Assembly: GCA_934141475.1 (NCBI GenBank) | Contig: CAKPCG010000002.1 | Coordinates: 34,038-98,037, forward strand | Reading direction: 5' to 3' | DNA from: an uncultured Clostridia bacterium | GTDB taxonomy: Bacteria; Bacillota; Clostridia; TANB77; CAG-508 | DNA length: 64,000 nt | Shown: piece by piece, positions 1-8,892 of the stretch | Numbering within the stretch: the first letter of the stretch is position 1 | Layout: each line of letters opens with the position of its first letter | Notes under the pieces: model-generated | The model's database searches: none | What the model was told of the DNA's origin: nothing | The model's input: the letters and a program-made list of their open reading frames with translations, nothing else | Program-made: the position numbers and the translations under genes

Positions 1-14
1 AATTCGGAGAAGAA

Positions 15-860
15 ATGGGTATAAAGCAATCAACTATTAGAGGTGTATGGCAACTAATTCAATCTAAAATGTGGAAAAATAATGAAATGAAATATGGTTA
101 CTTTAAAAATCCGTACCATATTTTGCATCATGAATATGCAAATGAAACTACACGTGAATATGAGGGGATTTTTGATGAACCAGAAGACAAACTAGAAATA
201 ACAGATGGAATAAGAATTGAAAATGCAAGCGATGTAGAAAAAGAGACTGAAAGAAATAGGGCTATAAGGCCTAAAGCTGCACCACAAAATAATAGAAAAG
301 AAGGTACAAAAAAAGAACAAGAAATTATTCCAGATGAAAAAACAGATGAAGTAGATGGCATAGAAACGCTAAAAGAAAATGTAAAAGATTTAAAAGCAAC
401 AAAAACACCAGAATTTTCAGAAGATGAAAGCATGGACATGATGGAAGAATTACTTGATAAGCTAGATGAAGAAAACCAAGAATCAATATATGGAGATATT
501 TTAGAAAAAATCGAGGAAAAAGAAGCATTTCAAGAAACAAGCGAGGAGGAGATTCAAGAAGCAAGTGAAGAAGAAAAGATTCAAGAAGTAAATGGAGAAC
601 AAGAAATTCAAGAAGAAGTTCAAGATGATAAAAAAAGCCAAAAATCAATACAAATCGAAAAATGTGAAAAAGCAAAAAAATCACAAAAAAGCAAACAAAT
701 AAATATCGAAAAAATAATGCAAGCATTAGCAGAAATAAAAGAATTAGATACCTTAATAAAAGAGTCATTTGAAGAAATAAAAGACGAAAAGGAAAAAGAA
801 AGAAAAAATACAGATCTACAAGATAAGATGAAAAAAGTTAAAGAAGTAATAAAAGAATAG
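15..860 (+). CDS. Glu/Lys-rich protein of unknown function
   Basis: 281 residues. The first 70 look globular and aromatic-rich (several Trp, Tyr and His). The rest is a highly charged, low-complexity Glu/Lys/Gln tract with short imperfect repeats of the type QEASEEE and QEVNGEQ around residues 175-215, which predicts coiled coil or disorder. GGAG lies 6 bases before the ATG. The reading frame could also continue upstream off the window edge if the C at base 5 (CGGA) were an extra base, as at other sites here. The next gene starts 20 bases downstream, suggesting an operon. I do not recognise the family. Confidence 0.6.
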   Translation: MGIKQSTIRGVWQLIQSKMWKNNEMKYGYFKNPYHILHHEYANETTREYEGIFDEPEDKLEITDGIRIENASDVEKETERNRAIRPKAAPQNNRKEGTKKEQEIIPDEKTDEVDGIETLKENVKDLKATKTPEFSEDESMDMMEELLDKLDEENQESIYGDILEKIEEKEAFQETSEEEIQEASEEEKIQEVNGEQEIQEEVQDDKKSQKSIQIEKCEKAKKSQKSKQINIEKIMQALAEIKELDTLIKESFEEIKDEKEKERKNTDLQDKMKKVKEVIKE

Positions 861-880
861 GGATTATAAGAGGAGATTTT

Positions 881-1351
881 ATGAAAATACTTGAAAAGAT
901 AAAAAGTTTTTTTAGAAAAATATTTTTAGACAAAAAAGTAAAGAAAATAGAAGAAAAAACTAAAAATACAGAAAAAACTGTAAATAATAAAGAAGAATTT
1001 TTTAAACTTTATAATAATGTTAAAAATGGAACCTGTAATTTAAACAAATTAACAGAGGAAGAACAAGAAGATATAATAAAAATGCTAGATCAAGAAATAA
1101 AACTCAAAAAAAATAAACTTAATCAAAATATTACAGAATTGAATATGTTAAAATATAAAAATAGATCATATGAAAAAAATAGAATTTTAAAATTATATGA
1201 TGATGTGAAAAATAGTAAAATAAGTCCATCTAAATTAGATAATGATGATTTAAAGAAAATTGTTAAATTATATGTAGAACAAGCAAAAATTCAGGATGAG
1301 CAACTAGAAAAAGAAATAGTTGATTTAGAAAAAAAGATTTATGTAAGCTAA
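881..1351 (+). CDS. Small charged coiled-coil protein, unknown function
   Basis: 156 residues with AGGAG 7 bases before the ATG. It begins with an amphipathic basic stretch (MKILEKIKSFFRKIFLDKK) and continues as Lys/Glu-rich helices. Residues about 45-85 and 105-150 look like a duplicated unit: each has a 'LY(N/D)(N/D)VKN' start followed by a 'KL...' helix. No catalytic motif, signal peptide or membrane span is visible. It follows the preceding acidic gene by 20 bases and probably shares its transcript. The function is unknown; the N-terminal amphipathic helix could touch the membrane, but that is inference. Confidence 0.6.
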   Translation: MKILEKIKSFFRKIFLDKKVKKIEEKTKNTEKTVNNKEEFFKLYNNVKNGTCNLNKLTEEEQEDIIKMLDQEIKLKKNKLNQNITELNMLKYKNRSYEKNRILKLYDDVKNSKISPSKLDNDDLKKIVKLYVEQAKIQDEQLEKEIVDLEKKIYVS

Positions 1352-1355
1352 AAAC

Positions 1356-1384
1356 TTGAAGAAATATAAAAAAAATGGTATCAT
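1356..1384 (+). promoter_or_regulatory. Sigma-A promoter for the RNA methylase gene
   Basis: TTGAAG at 1356-1361, a 17-base spacer, and TATCAT at 1379-1384 preceded by TGG (extended -10). It lies just upstream of the RNA methyltransferase start at 1413. Confidence 0.55.
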
Positions 1385-1412
1385 AAATGTGAAATTTCTA
1401 AAAAAGGAGTAA

Positions 1413-2204
1413 ATGATGCAACAAATAACAAGTAAAGAAAACCAACTAATAAAGCATATTATAAAACTAAAAGATAAAAAATACAGAAAAGAATATAATC
1501 AATTTATAATTGAAGGTGTAAAAATTGTAAAAGAAGCTATAAATGAAAATGCAAAAATCGAAAATATTATAGTAAGTAAAAATGCTTTAGATAGTGAATT
1601 GGTAAAAAAATACTTGGAAGAAGATTTAAAAAATATAGATTATATAGAAGTTCCAGAAAATATATTTAAGCTAATATCAGATGTTGAAAAACCACAAGGA
1701 GTACTTGCTATTGTAAATAAAGAAAATAAAAAGCAAAATGTAGACTATTCAAATTCTATAATGTTAGCACTAGATGATATTCAAGATCCAGGAAATTTAG
1801 GAACAATAATAAGAACAGCAGATAGTATAGCGTTAAGCCAAATTCTTATATCAAAAGGAACAGTAGATCCTTATAGTTTAAAAGTAATAAGATCAACTAT
1901 GGGAGCAATATTTAGAATAAACATTTTAGAATGTGAAAATCTTTCAAAAACATTAGAAGAAATTAAAAAGAAAGGCTATGACGTAGTAGTTACAGATTTA
2001 GATGCAAAAAAATCTATTTACGATATAAATTTAGAAAAAAAGGTAGTAGTAATAGGAAACGAAGCAAATGGAGTTTCAAAAAATGTAAAAAATATAGCTA
2101 ATATAAAAACTATTATACCAATGCTTGGAAAAACAGAAAGTCTAAATGCTTCTGTTGCAACAGGAGTAATATTATATGAATATGTAAGGCAAAAAATAAA
2201 GTGA
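1413..2204 (+). CDS. TrmH/SpoU-family RNA 2'-O-methyltransferase
   Basis: 263 residues, the usual length for a SpoU-class rRNA or tRNA ribose methylase acting in the cytoplasm with S-adenosylmethionine. The N-terminal substrate-binding segment (about 1-95) precedes the trefoil-knot SPOUT domain. Visible family motifs are NLGTIIRTAD (about residue 128), NEANGVS (about 214) and LNASVATGVILYEY near the C-terminus. The start has AAAGGAG upstream; two adjacent ATG codons (1413, 1416) are both possible. It has its own promoter at 1356 and is followed 25 bases later by an unrelated unknown gene. The exact RNA target cannot be read from sequence. Confidence 0.88.
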   Translation: MMQQITSKENQLIKHIIKLKDKKYRKEYNQFIIEGVKIVKEAINENAKIENIIVSKNALDSELVKKYLEEDLKNIDYIEVPENIFKLISDVEKPQGVLAIVNKENKKQNVDYSNSIMLALDDIQDPGNLGTIIRTADSIALSQILISKGTVDPYSLKVIRSTMGAIFRINILECENLSKTLEEIKKKGYDVVVTDLDAKKSIYDINLEKKVVVIGNEANGVSKNVKNIANIKTIIPMLGKTESLNASVATGVILYEYVRQKIK

Positions 2205-2229
2205 ATTTCACAAAAGAAGGGGAGATACC

Positions 2230-2727
2230 ATGGAAAAAGATAATAAAAAAGCTTATTCAGAAGTTATAGAAATATTAAAAATGATAGATGACGAAAAAAA
2301 ATTAGAAGCACTTCCGATAGAAATGTTGGAAGTTCTTAAAAGTAAAAGAGATGTAGAATATAAACCACAAATATCTAAAGAAATACCACTTGAAGAACAA
2401 AATTTGCAACCTGAAACACTTCCAATTTTATCTTGGATTACAATGAAATATTGGAAAGAAGATATAGAAAAAGAAGAAAATACAAAAAATATAGAAAATG
2501 CTGAATATATAAAAGAAAATGAAGCAAAAATTATAGAAAATCCAGAGCAAAAACAAGAAAAAGAAGTATTAGAACAAGAAAACAGTGCAAGTAATACTGA
2601 GGAAAATATAAATAATTTACCTATAGTACATAAAGAATTAAAATGGTATCAAAAAATCAAAGAAAAAATTCTAGAATTTATAAACAAAATTTTTAATAAA
2701 AAAACTAAGGAAGGAAAAACTCTATGA
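2230..2727 (+). CDS. Acidic protein of unknown function
   Basis: 165 residues. The N-terminal third is helical (EVIEILKMIDDEKKLEALP), the middle contains SWITMKYW, and residues 75-135 are a Glu/Asn/Lys-rich low-complexity linker. The C-terminus is a basic amphipathic helix (KIKEKILEFINKIFNKK) resembling the N-terminus of the protein at 881, so these may be related membrane-surface proteins. The start has GGGGAG upstream. It overlaps the next membrane-protein gene by four bases (ATGA), implying translational coupling. I do not recognise the family. Confidence 0.6.
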   Translation: MEKDNKKAYSEVIEILKMIDDEKKLEALPIEMLEVLKSKRDVEYKPQISKEIPLEEQNLQPETLPILSWITMKYWKEDIEKEENTKNIENAEYIKENEAKIIENPEQKQEKEVLEQENSASNTEENINNLPIVHKELKWYQKIKEKILEFINKIFNKKTKEGKTL

Positions 2728-3572
2728 GACCAGTTATTGAAAAGAGAAAGTTTGAGTTAAGACATATAGTTTATATATTCATAATAATTATATCATTAAT
2801 TGCTGTGGGAGTCGCAGTATATATGCAGTTTTTCAAAGATGAGGAACTAGGATTGATTTTTGGAATAACCAAAGAAGATGATGCTGATTACAAAAAATTA
2901 AAAGAAAACTTTTTAAATATCTTTGATAATACATTAAATGTAAATGAAGCATATAGTGGTACGATAAAAAAGATAAAAGAAGATAGTGATATTATAGTTG
3001 TTGCATTTAATACTCAAGAACAAAAAGATAATTATACTGTTGATATAAAAATACCTTATTTTAATATAGATTCAGAATTTGCAAGACAACAAAACAAACA
3101 AATAAAAGAAATATTCAAAGACAAATCAGAAAATGTATTATCATCTAATAGTAAAACAAATATAATCTATAATGTAAAATATAAAGCATATGAGCAAAAT
3201 GATATTTTATCTCTAGTTATATTATCAGAACTTAAAGAAGGAGATAGTAGTGAAAGAATTATAATTCAAACATATAATTATAATTTAAAAACTAATAAAG
3301 AAGTTACAATAGATGATATTATAAAACAAAAAAATATTGATGAAAATACAGCAAATAGTAAAATAAAAGATGAAATAAATCAAGCTCAAGAACAAAATAT
3401 AAAACTTAATGAATTAGGATATAATGTTAATATAAGAGATGCAAATTCGGATACTTATAAAATAAAAAATGCAAAAGAATTTTTTATTGGACAAGACGGA
3501 TATGTATATATTATTTACCCATATGGAAATGACGAATTTACAAGTGAAATGGATATAGTAATATTTAGATAA
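2724..3572 (+). CDS. Membrane-anchored extracytoplasmic protein, possibly DUF4163/DUF3298-like
   Basis: 282 residues. A basic N-terminus leads into one transmembrane helix (about residues 15-36), then a soluble outer domain. The segment 'VDIKIPYFNIDSEFARQQNKQ' and the late 'YNLKTNKEVTIDDII' plus 'FFIGQDGYVYIIYPYG' resemble the layout of DUF4163/DUF3298 proteins (RsiV/PdaC type), where a pseudo-repeat of beta strands sits outside the cell. That match is by eye and tentative. The start overlaps the stop of the preceding gene (ATGA), so the two are coupled. No catalytic residues can be assigned. Confidence 0.55.
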   Translation: MRPVIEKRKFELRHIVYIFIIIISLIAVGVAVYMQFFKDEELGLIFGITKEDDADYKKLKENFLNIFDNTLNVNEAYSGTIKKIKEDSDIIVVAFNTQEQKDNYTVDIKIPYFNIDSEFARQQNKQIKEIFKDKSENVLSSNSKTNIIYNVKYKAYEQNDILSLVILSELKEGDSSERIIIQTYNYNLKTNKEVTIDDIIKQKNIDENTANSKIKDEINQAQEQNIKLNELGYNVNIRDANSDTYKIKNAKEFFIGQDGYVYIIYPYGNDEFTSEMDIVIFR

Positions 3573-3608
3573 AAGAAAAAATTAACAAATAAAGATAGAT
3601 GAAAAATA

Positions 3609-3637
3609 TTTACAAAAAAAATTAAGTAATATATAAT
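3609..3637 (+). promoter_or_regulatory. Sigma-A promoter for the LPXTG protease
   Basis: TTTACA at 3609-3614, a 17-base spacer and a perfect TATAAT at 3632-3637. The transcript would begin near 3645, about 30 bases before the GGGGG ribosome site and the ATG at 3675. Confidence 0.7.
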
Positions 3638-3674
3638 AAAATCATGTAAAAATTATTAAGGGGGAACAATATAT

Positions 3675-6600
3675 ATGAAAACACAAAAGAAACTATTAAT
3701 TAGTAGTTTAATACTAATTATTCTAATTAGTATTGCAAATCCTATATTTGCAGTAAATAATACCAGATCATTTAAAATGGTTGATTATAGCGATGAATAC
3801 AAAGAATGGCTAAATTTACCAGAAAATGAAAAAGAAAAAGTTTTGCAACCTAAGCTATTTAATATATCATCTGACTATGACAAAAATAGTGTAGTAAAAA
3901 AAATAAGATCTTTGAAAGCAAGTGCTACTACGGACAATAAATATTCTTTAAAAGATGTAATACCAGAAAACGTTGTAGTAAGAGATCAAAAAAATCAAAA
4001 CGCATGTTGGGCATTTGCAGCAATAGCAGCATTAGAATCTAATATTGCAATGTTAAACTATAAAAGTGGAGTTACTCCAAAAGTATATGATTACTCAGAA
4101 AGACATATGGAATATGGAACAAGTAGGATTTTTAAAGACAATAAAGAAAATGAAAAAGGATATAACAGAAATCCAGGAACAGGAGGCTCTTGGTATTTAG
4201 CAGATTCATATTTAACAAATGGGATAGGGGCAGTAGATGAAAAAGATATGCCATTTGAAGATAATAGTGACATAATAGATATATCGAGTATTCAGAAAAA
4301 TGTTACAACACAAGTTTATGATATCAAAGAATTTTTAGCAACTGATAAGACAGAGCTTATAAAACAAATAAAAGAACATGTGCAAAACAATGGAGCTGTA
4401 TTTACTGGTTTACATGGAGCAAGTATTGTAGGAGAAGACTGCTATAATAAAGATACAGGTGCAGTTTATTGTAATGATTCAAAAAAATATCCTGCAAATC
4501 ATGCTGTTGCAATAATTGGTTGGGATGACAATTATAGTACAACTAACTTTAATGAAAAATTAAGACCACAATCAAATGGAGCATGGATAGTAAAAAATTC
4601 TTGGGGTGAAAAATTAGATTATGACCTACAAGAACTTAAAGAAAAAATTTTTAATGATAATAAAGAATATTTACAAAATAATGGTATAAACAGTGCACAA
4701 GCTATACCTGATTCCGTAATTGAAAAGATAGGCTTTACAATAAAAGATGGAAGAGCAACAATGCCAGTTGGAGATAATGGAATAATGTATGTATCATACG
4801 AAGATTGTAATATTGGAGAAATGGTATATGGTATTGAAAAAGCTACAGATAAAGTAAATTATGATTATTTATATCAATATGATGAAGTTTATCCAAGCAA
4901 ACTATTAAATGTAGCAGGAACACAAAAATTATTGCTTTCATCTACATATTCAAAACAATCAGATAAAAAAGAATATTTAACACAAGTAAGCTTACATTGC
5001 CCAGAAACATATATATGCAAAGTATATGTAAATCCCAATGGTACAAGTAAGGATTCAAAAGATTTAACACAAGTAAGTTTAAAAAATGGTGAAGAAGTTA
5101 CAGTTGGAGCTGGTTACCATACATTAGAATTTTCAAAACCTATTGAAATAAATTCAAGTGACTTTACAGTAGTTGTTGAAGTTAAAGGAACTAAAAATGA
5201 TGGAACAAATGTGTTTTTAGAATCAAAATTAGCAGATGAAAATATATTTAGTAAGGTAAAAGTTGAAGCAAATAAATGCTTTGTAGGAGTAGGTACAGAT
5301 TTAAGCAATATTACATGGTATGATACATCAAAATTAAAAGATGGTAATAATAACTTAGATAATGGAGATTTAACAATAAAAGCTTTTACTGTATCAGATG
5401 TACAAGACGAATCTTTAAAATCAATAGAAATTACAACACCGCCTACAAAAACAACATATTTTGAAGGTGAAAACTTTGATAAAACAGGAATGATAGTAAC
5501 AGCAAACTACAATAATGGAAAATCAGAAACAATAACAGATTATAACATTACAAATGGAACAGCATTAAAAGAAGGACAAACATCAGTTACAATATCATAT
5601 CAAGACAAAACTGTAAGTCAACCAATAACAGTAACAAAAAATTCAGTAACAAAACTAGAAATTACAACACCACCTACAAAAACAACATACAAAGCAGGAA
5701 ACAGTTTTGACAAAACAGGAATGGTAGTAAAAGCAACATATTTAGACAATTCACAAAAAGAAATAACAGATTATGAAATAACAGATGGAGATGTACTAAA
5801 AAACGGACAAACAGCAGTTACAATATCATATGAAGGTAAAACAGTTACACAATCAATTACAGTAGAAGATAACCAAGTAACAAAACTAGAAATTACAACA
5901 CCACCTACAAAAGTAAAATATGTAGTAGGTCAAAATTTTGATAAAACAGGAATGGTAGTAAAGGCAAAATATGAAGATAACACAGAAGTAGAAGTTAAAG
6001 ACTATACAATCGAAAATGGAACTAATTTAACTAAAGACCAAAAAACAGTTACAGTAAAATATGAATCAAAAACAGTTGATCAAGAAATAACAGTAGAAGA
6101 AAAACAAGTCGAATCAATAGAAATGAGTAAAAAGCCTAGCAAAACAAAATACATGCAAAATCAAGAAAAATTAGATTTAACAGGTGGAGCAATAAATGTA
6201 ATATATAATGATGGATCCAAAGAAGAAGTCTTATTAACAGCTGAAGGAGTAGAAGTAACAGGATTTGACAATACAAAAGTTGGAACAAATACTTTAACAG
6301 TAACATATAAAAATAAAACAACAACATTTGATGTAGAAATAGAAAAAGAACTATTACCTAAAAATTCAGATATGGGTAATGCAATATCTAAAATTTCAGC
6401 TTTAAAATTATATCTATTTACAGATAAAAGCGAAAAAGAATATATGACAATAGACACAAATGTAAGTGGAATAAAAAGATATTTAGATGAAAATGATAGT
6501 TATGAATACTATTATTATATGTCTACAAATAAAAATGAAAGCAAAATAACAGACTGGACCAAAATAAAAGAAGAACAAAAAGCAGAAGATAAAATAACAT

Positions 6601-7004
6601 TTATTGCAAATACAAATGAAATGGCAAACTTTGGCGACTTATCAGAATCAGAAAATGACGATTTATATTTATATATAAAAGAAGTAGCAGTAAGAGGAGG
6701 AAATCAAACGGTTCAAGTATCTAAAGCTATGAAATTAGATACAGAAAGTGATGTAGATACAAAAATTTACGTAGATAACAAAGAATTAAATTTTGACTTT
6801 AAATGGGATAACTCAAATGGGTCAAATAACAACAATAACAGTGGTAACTCAAATAATTCACAAACTACTGGTGATAAAACAACATCTAAAATAAGCTTAC
6901 CAAAAACAGGAGAAGGAAGAATATTTATGATGATTGGAATTATAGCATTGGTTGGAGTTATAGCTTTTATAAGATACAAAATTATAAGTAAATATGTAAA
7001 ATAA
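3675..7004 (+). CDS. Sortase-anchored papain-like (C1) cysteine protease with Ig-like repeats
   Basis: 1109 residues. A signal peptide (1-27, hydrophobic core LLISSLILIILISIANPIFA) is followed by a C1A peptidase domain with Cys111 in QNACWAFA, His276 in NHAVAIIGW and Asn308 in VKNSWG. A lectin-like beta domain follows (about 370-575). Four bacterial Ig-like (Big_3-type) repeats start near 581, 657, 734 and 811; the first three share ITTPPTK and FDKTGM. An Asn/Ser/Gly linker leads to the sorting signal LPKTG (1075-1079), a hydrophobic helix and a basic tail. The product should be secreted and linked to the wall, probably by the sortase at 15880, and may digest host or dietary protein or remodel the surface. 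Its own promoter and terminator make it monocistronic. Confidence 0.9.
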   Translation: MKTQKKLLISSLILIILISIANPIFAVNNTRSFKMVDYSDEYKEWLNLPENEKEKVLQPKLFNISSDYDKNSVVKKIRSLKASATTDNKYSLKDVIPENVVVRDQKNQNACWAFAAIAALESNIAMLNYKSGVTPKVYDYSERHMEYGTSRIFKDNKENEKGYNRNPGTGGSWYLADSYLTNGIGAVDEKDMPFEDNSDIIDISSIQKNVTTQVYDIKEFLATDKTELIKQIKEHVQNNGAVFTGLHGASIVGEDCYNKDTGAVYCNDSKKYPANHAVAIIGWDDNYSTTNFNEKLRPQSNGAWIVKNSWGEKLDYDLQELKEKIFNDNKEYLQNNGINSAQAIPDSVIEKIGFTIKDGRATMPVGDNGIMYVSYEDCNIGEMVYGIEKATDKVNYDYLYQYDEVYPSKLLNVAGTQKLLLSSTYSKQSDKKEYLTQVSLHCPETYICKVYVNPNGTSKDSKDLTQVSLKNGEEVTVGAGYHTLEFSKPIEINSSDFTVVVEVKGTKNDGTNVFLESKLADENIFSKVKVEANKCFVGVGTDLSNITWYDTSKLKDGNNNLDNGDLTIKAFTVSDVQDESLKSIEITTPPTKTTYFEGENFDKTGMIVTANYNNGKSETITDYNITNGTALKEGQTSVTISYQDKTVSQPITVTKNSVTKLEITTPPTKTTYKAGNSFDKTGMVVKATYLDNSQKEITDYEITDGDVLKNGQTAVTISYEGKTVTQSITVEDNQVTKLEITTPPTKVKYVVGQNFDKTGMVVKAKYEDNTEVEVKDYTIENGTNLTKDQKTVTVKYESKTVDQEITVEEKQVESIEMSKKPSKTKYMQNQEKLDLTGGAINVIYNDGSKEEVLLTAEGVEVTGFDNTKVGTNTLTVTYKNKTTTFDVEIEKELLPKNSDMGNAISKISALKLYLFTDKSEKEYMTIDTNVSGIKRYLDENDSYEYYYYMSTNKNESKITDWTKIKEEQKAEDKITFIANTNEMANFGDLSESENDDLYLYIKEVAVRGGNQTVQVSKAMKLDTESDVDTKIYVDNKELNFDFKWDNSNGSNNNNNSGNSNNSQTTGDKTTSKISLPKTGEGRIFMMIGIIALVGVIAFIRYKIISKYVK

Positions 7005-7021
7005 TAATTATTATACTTATA

Positions 7022-7069
7022 AACTTCAAATTATTAAGTAAAACATACTTAATGATTTGAAGTTTTTTT
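7022..7069 (+). terminator. Rho-independent terminator of the protease gene
   Basis: A 19-bp stem (7022-7040 with 7046-7064, one wobble pair) and a five-base loop, followed by a T run. Confidence 0.9.
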
Positions 7070-7070
7070 A

Positions 7071-7108
7071 AAACAAAAAAATAGAGAAGCTTTGGGAAAC
7101 TTCTCTAT
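7071..7108 (-). terminator. Rho-independent terminator of htrA (minus strand)
   Basis: An inverted repeat (7081-7089 with 7100-7108, extended inward by TTT/AAA) followed on the minus strand by the complement of the A run at 7071-7080. It lies about 115 bases past the htrA stop. Confidence 0.8.
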
Positions 7109-7197
7109 TCTGAAAATAAAAGGGGATGTCTTTTTGTTTAAGCTAATTGCTTTTTCAATTAACTTACCTATAATATACACTATGTTTTTGTCCATTT

Positions 7198-7216
7198 TGT
7201 GAAAACAATGTGAAAA
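7198..7216. repeat. TGTGAAAA direct repeat, 11-bp period
   Basis: TGTGAAAA occurs at 7198-7205 and 7209-7216, exactly one helical turn apart, just past the htrA stop codon. The same pair recurs upstream of htrA (8525). The function at this position is unknown. Confidence 0.5.
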
Positions 7217-7221
7217 AATTA

Positions 7222-8463
7222 TTAATTAGAATTTTGTTCACCTAAAGTTAAGCTAATTTCTTTTTCTTGACCATTACGATTAATTTTTAATTTTATAGTA
7301 TCACCAATTGAGTGTTTGTTTTTAATATCATTTAATTCTGTCATTTTTGTAATTGTTTGACCATCTGCTGCAATAATTACATCACCAATTTTTAAACCAG
7401 CTTTTTCAGCTGCTGAATATTCATCAACAGAAACAACATATACACCTGTAACTAAATTATATCTTTTAGCAGTTGTTTCATCTAAATCTCTACCAGATAT
7501 TCCAATATATGGTCTTTTTACTGTTTGATTTGTTTTTAATTGGTCTATAACATTTGTTGTAGAATTAATTGGAATTGCAAAACCTATTCCTTCTACACCA
7601 GTACTTGCAACTTTTAAAGTATTTATACCAATAACTTGCCCTTGACTATTAACTAATGCTCCACCACTGTTTCCAGAGTTTATTGCTGCATCTGTTTGAA
7701 TACATGTATAAGTTGTTTTACCATCAGAATCTTGAACTTTTCTATTTAATGCACTTACAATACCACATGTAATTGATGTTCCAAGGTCTAAAGGATTTCC
7801 AACAGCCATTGCAAATTCACCAACTTTTACAGTATCAGAATCAGCAAATTCAGCAGGTGTTAAACCAGTTTTATCAATTTTTAATACAGCTAAATCTGTT
7901 TGAGCGTCTTTTCCTATTATTTGAGCTTCATATTGTGTGTCATCTCCATATAAAGAAACTTTAAGAGAAGTTGCTTGAGAAATATCATAATAAGTTGATT
8001 CAGAAGAAGAATCTACAACGTGATTATTTGTAACAATATAACCATCATCACTTATAATTATTCCAGAACCAGATGCAGTAGCCTCAGATGTTGAAGATTG
8101 ACCTTGACCAAACATACTAAATAATGGTGAAGATGTTGTAACATTATAAGTTACTGTAATACCTACAATTGATGGTAATATTTTATTTGCAGCATATACT
8201 GTTGTATCTGAATAATTTGACAAAGATACCAAATCAGTATTTACTGTACCTGAAGTAGTTGATGAATTAGTTGATGTAGAAACCGATGCTTCAGTAGATG
8301 GAAATAATTTTGATTTTATACTAGGTACTCCAAAACATGTACCTAAAACTAAACTGCATCCCAAAATTCCACTTAGAAATGGAACAACTACAGTTTTGCC
8401 AAATGAATTTGTATGATATGACTTAGGATTATTAATTACATTTTTAAATTCGTTATCATTCAT
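7222..8463 (-). CDS. htrA: HtrA/DegP-type trypsin-like serine protease with PDZ domain
   Basis: 413 residues. A cytoplasmic N-terminus is followed by one membrane helix (about 24-46), a Ser/Thr-rich linker, a trypsin-like domain and one PDZ domain (about 317-405). The catalytic triad is intact: His148 (TNNHVVD), Asp190 (TDLAVLK) and Ser266 (GNSGGAL). This is the standard layout of Firmicute HtrA, a membrane-anchored quality-control protease acting outside the membrane on misfolded proteins. AGGAGG precedes the ATG. It is transcribed alone, divergent from the gene at 8893. In Bacillus, htrA is controlled by the OmpR-type regulator CssR; the 11-bp-period repeats at 8525 fit such control, by inference. 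Confidence 0.93.
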   Translation of the reverse strand: MNDNEFKNVINNPKSYHTNSFGKTVVVPFLSGILGCSLVLGTCFGVPSIKSKLFPSTEASVSTSTNSSTTSGTVNTDLVSLSNYSDTTVYAANKILPSIVGITVTYNVTTSSPLFSMFGQGQSSTSEATASGSGIIISDDGYIVTNNHVVDSSSESTYYDISQATSLKVSLYGDDTQYEAQIIGKDAQTDLAVLKIDKTGLTPAEFADSDTVKVGEFAMAVGNPLDLGTSITCGIVSALNRKVQDSDGKTTYTCIQTDAAINSGNSGGALVNSQGQVIGINTLKVASTGVEGIGFAIPINSTTNVIDQLKTNQTVKRPYIGISGRDLDETTAKRYNLVTGVYVVSVDEYSAAEKAGLKIGDVIIAADGQTITKMTELNDIKNKHSIGDTIKLKINRNGQEKEISLTLGEQNSN

Positions 8464-8524
8464 AATAAAACCTCCTGTTTTTTATACTATTATAATTTAT
8501 ATTGTAATTATAATACAATACATT

Positions 8525-8562
8525 TGTGAAAATTATGTGAAAATAAATACAATTATTTGTGA
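8525..8562. promoter_or_regulatory. Phased TGTGA repeats upstream of htrA
   Basis: TGTGAAAA at 8525-8532 and 8536-8543, plus TGTGA at 8558, fall on an 11-bp register (0, 11 and 33). This spacing is typical of OmpR/PhoB-family response-regulator sites. It lies about 60 bases upstream of the htrA start. Confidence 0.5.
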
Positions 8563-8574
8563 CTTATAGAAAAA

Positions 8575-8581
8575 TGTCGAA
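8575..8581 (+). promoter_or_regulatory. Possible Spo0A box (TGTCGAA)
   Basis: An exact TGTCGAA, the core of the known 0A box, lies 39 bases before the -35 at 8620. A second, one-mismatch site (TGTCGAT on the minus strand, 8636-8642) lies inside the promoter spacer. A Spo0A-type regulator is encoded at 20477. Confidence 0.35.
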
Positions 8582-8619
8582 TTTTGCGATGAAAAGTTTA
8601 GGTAAAATAAAAAAATGTA

Positions 8620-8648
8620 TTGACAAAAACTAAATATCGACATATACT
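8620..8648 (+). promoter_or_regulatory. Strong sigma-A promoter
   Basis: TTGACA at 8620-8625, a 17-base spacer, TATACT at 8643-8648. It drives rightward transcription through a roughly 240-base leader into the ATA-start gene at 8893. That leader holds an AGGAGG near 8797 followed only by a four-codon stretch, and nothing else I can recognise. Confidence 0.75.
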
Positions 8649-8892
8649 TTAAACATAAATTATATAATTTTTTGTGATATTTTTTTGGATGCATACATAA
8701 AAATATTGCATATTCAAAAGAGTTATAACTCAATATTATTTATTTCAAATTTTTAATTGTTAATTTTAAATAAAAATCCAAATGAAAAAATAAATAGGAG
8801 GTCGATATAATTAAAAACTTCTAAAAACTAATAAAAAATTCTAAATTAAAAACATAGTGCTCCAGATAAATTATAGTTAAAGGAGGCATATA

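Noticed and set aside
128..768. Long minus-strand open frames opposite the first gene
   Set aside because: They are shadows of a Glu/Lys-rich frame (Leu/Phe/Ser-rich translations) with no ribosome site or motif.
8533..8733. Minus-strand 66-codon frame upstream of htrA
   Set aside because: It covers the promoter and repeat region, has no ribosome site and reads as Phe/Tyr/Ile-rich noise.
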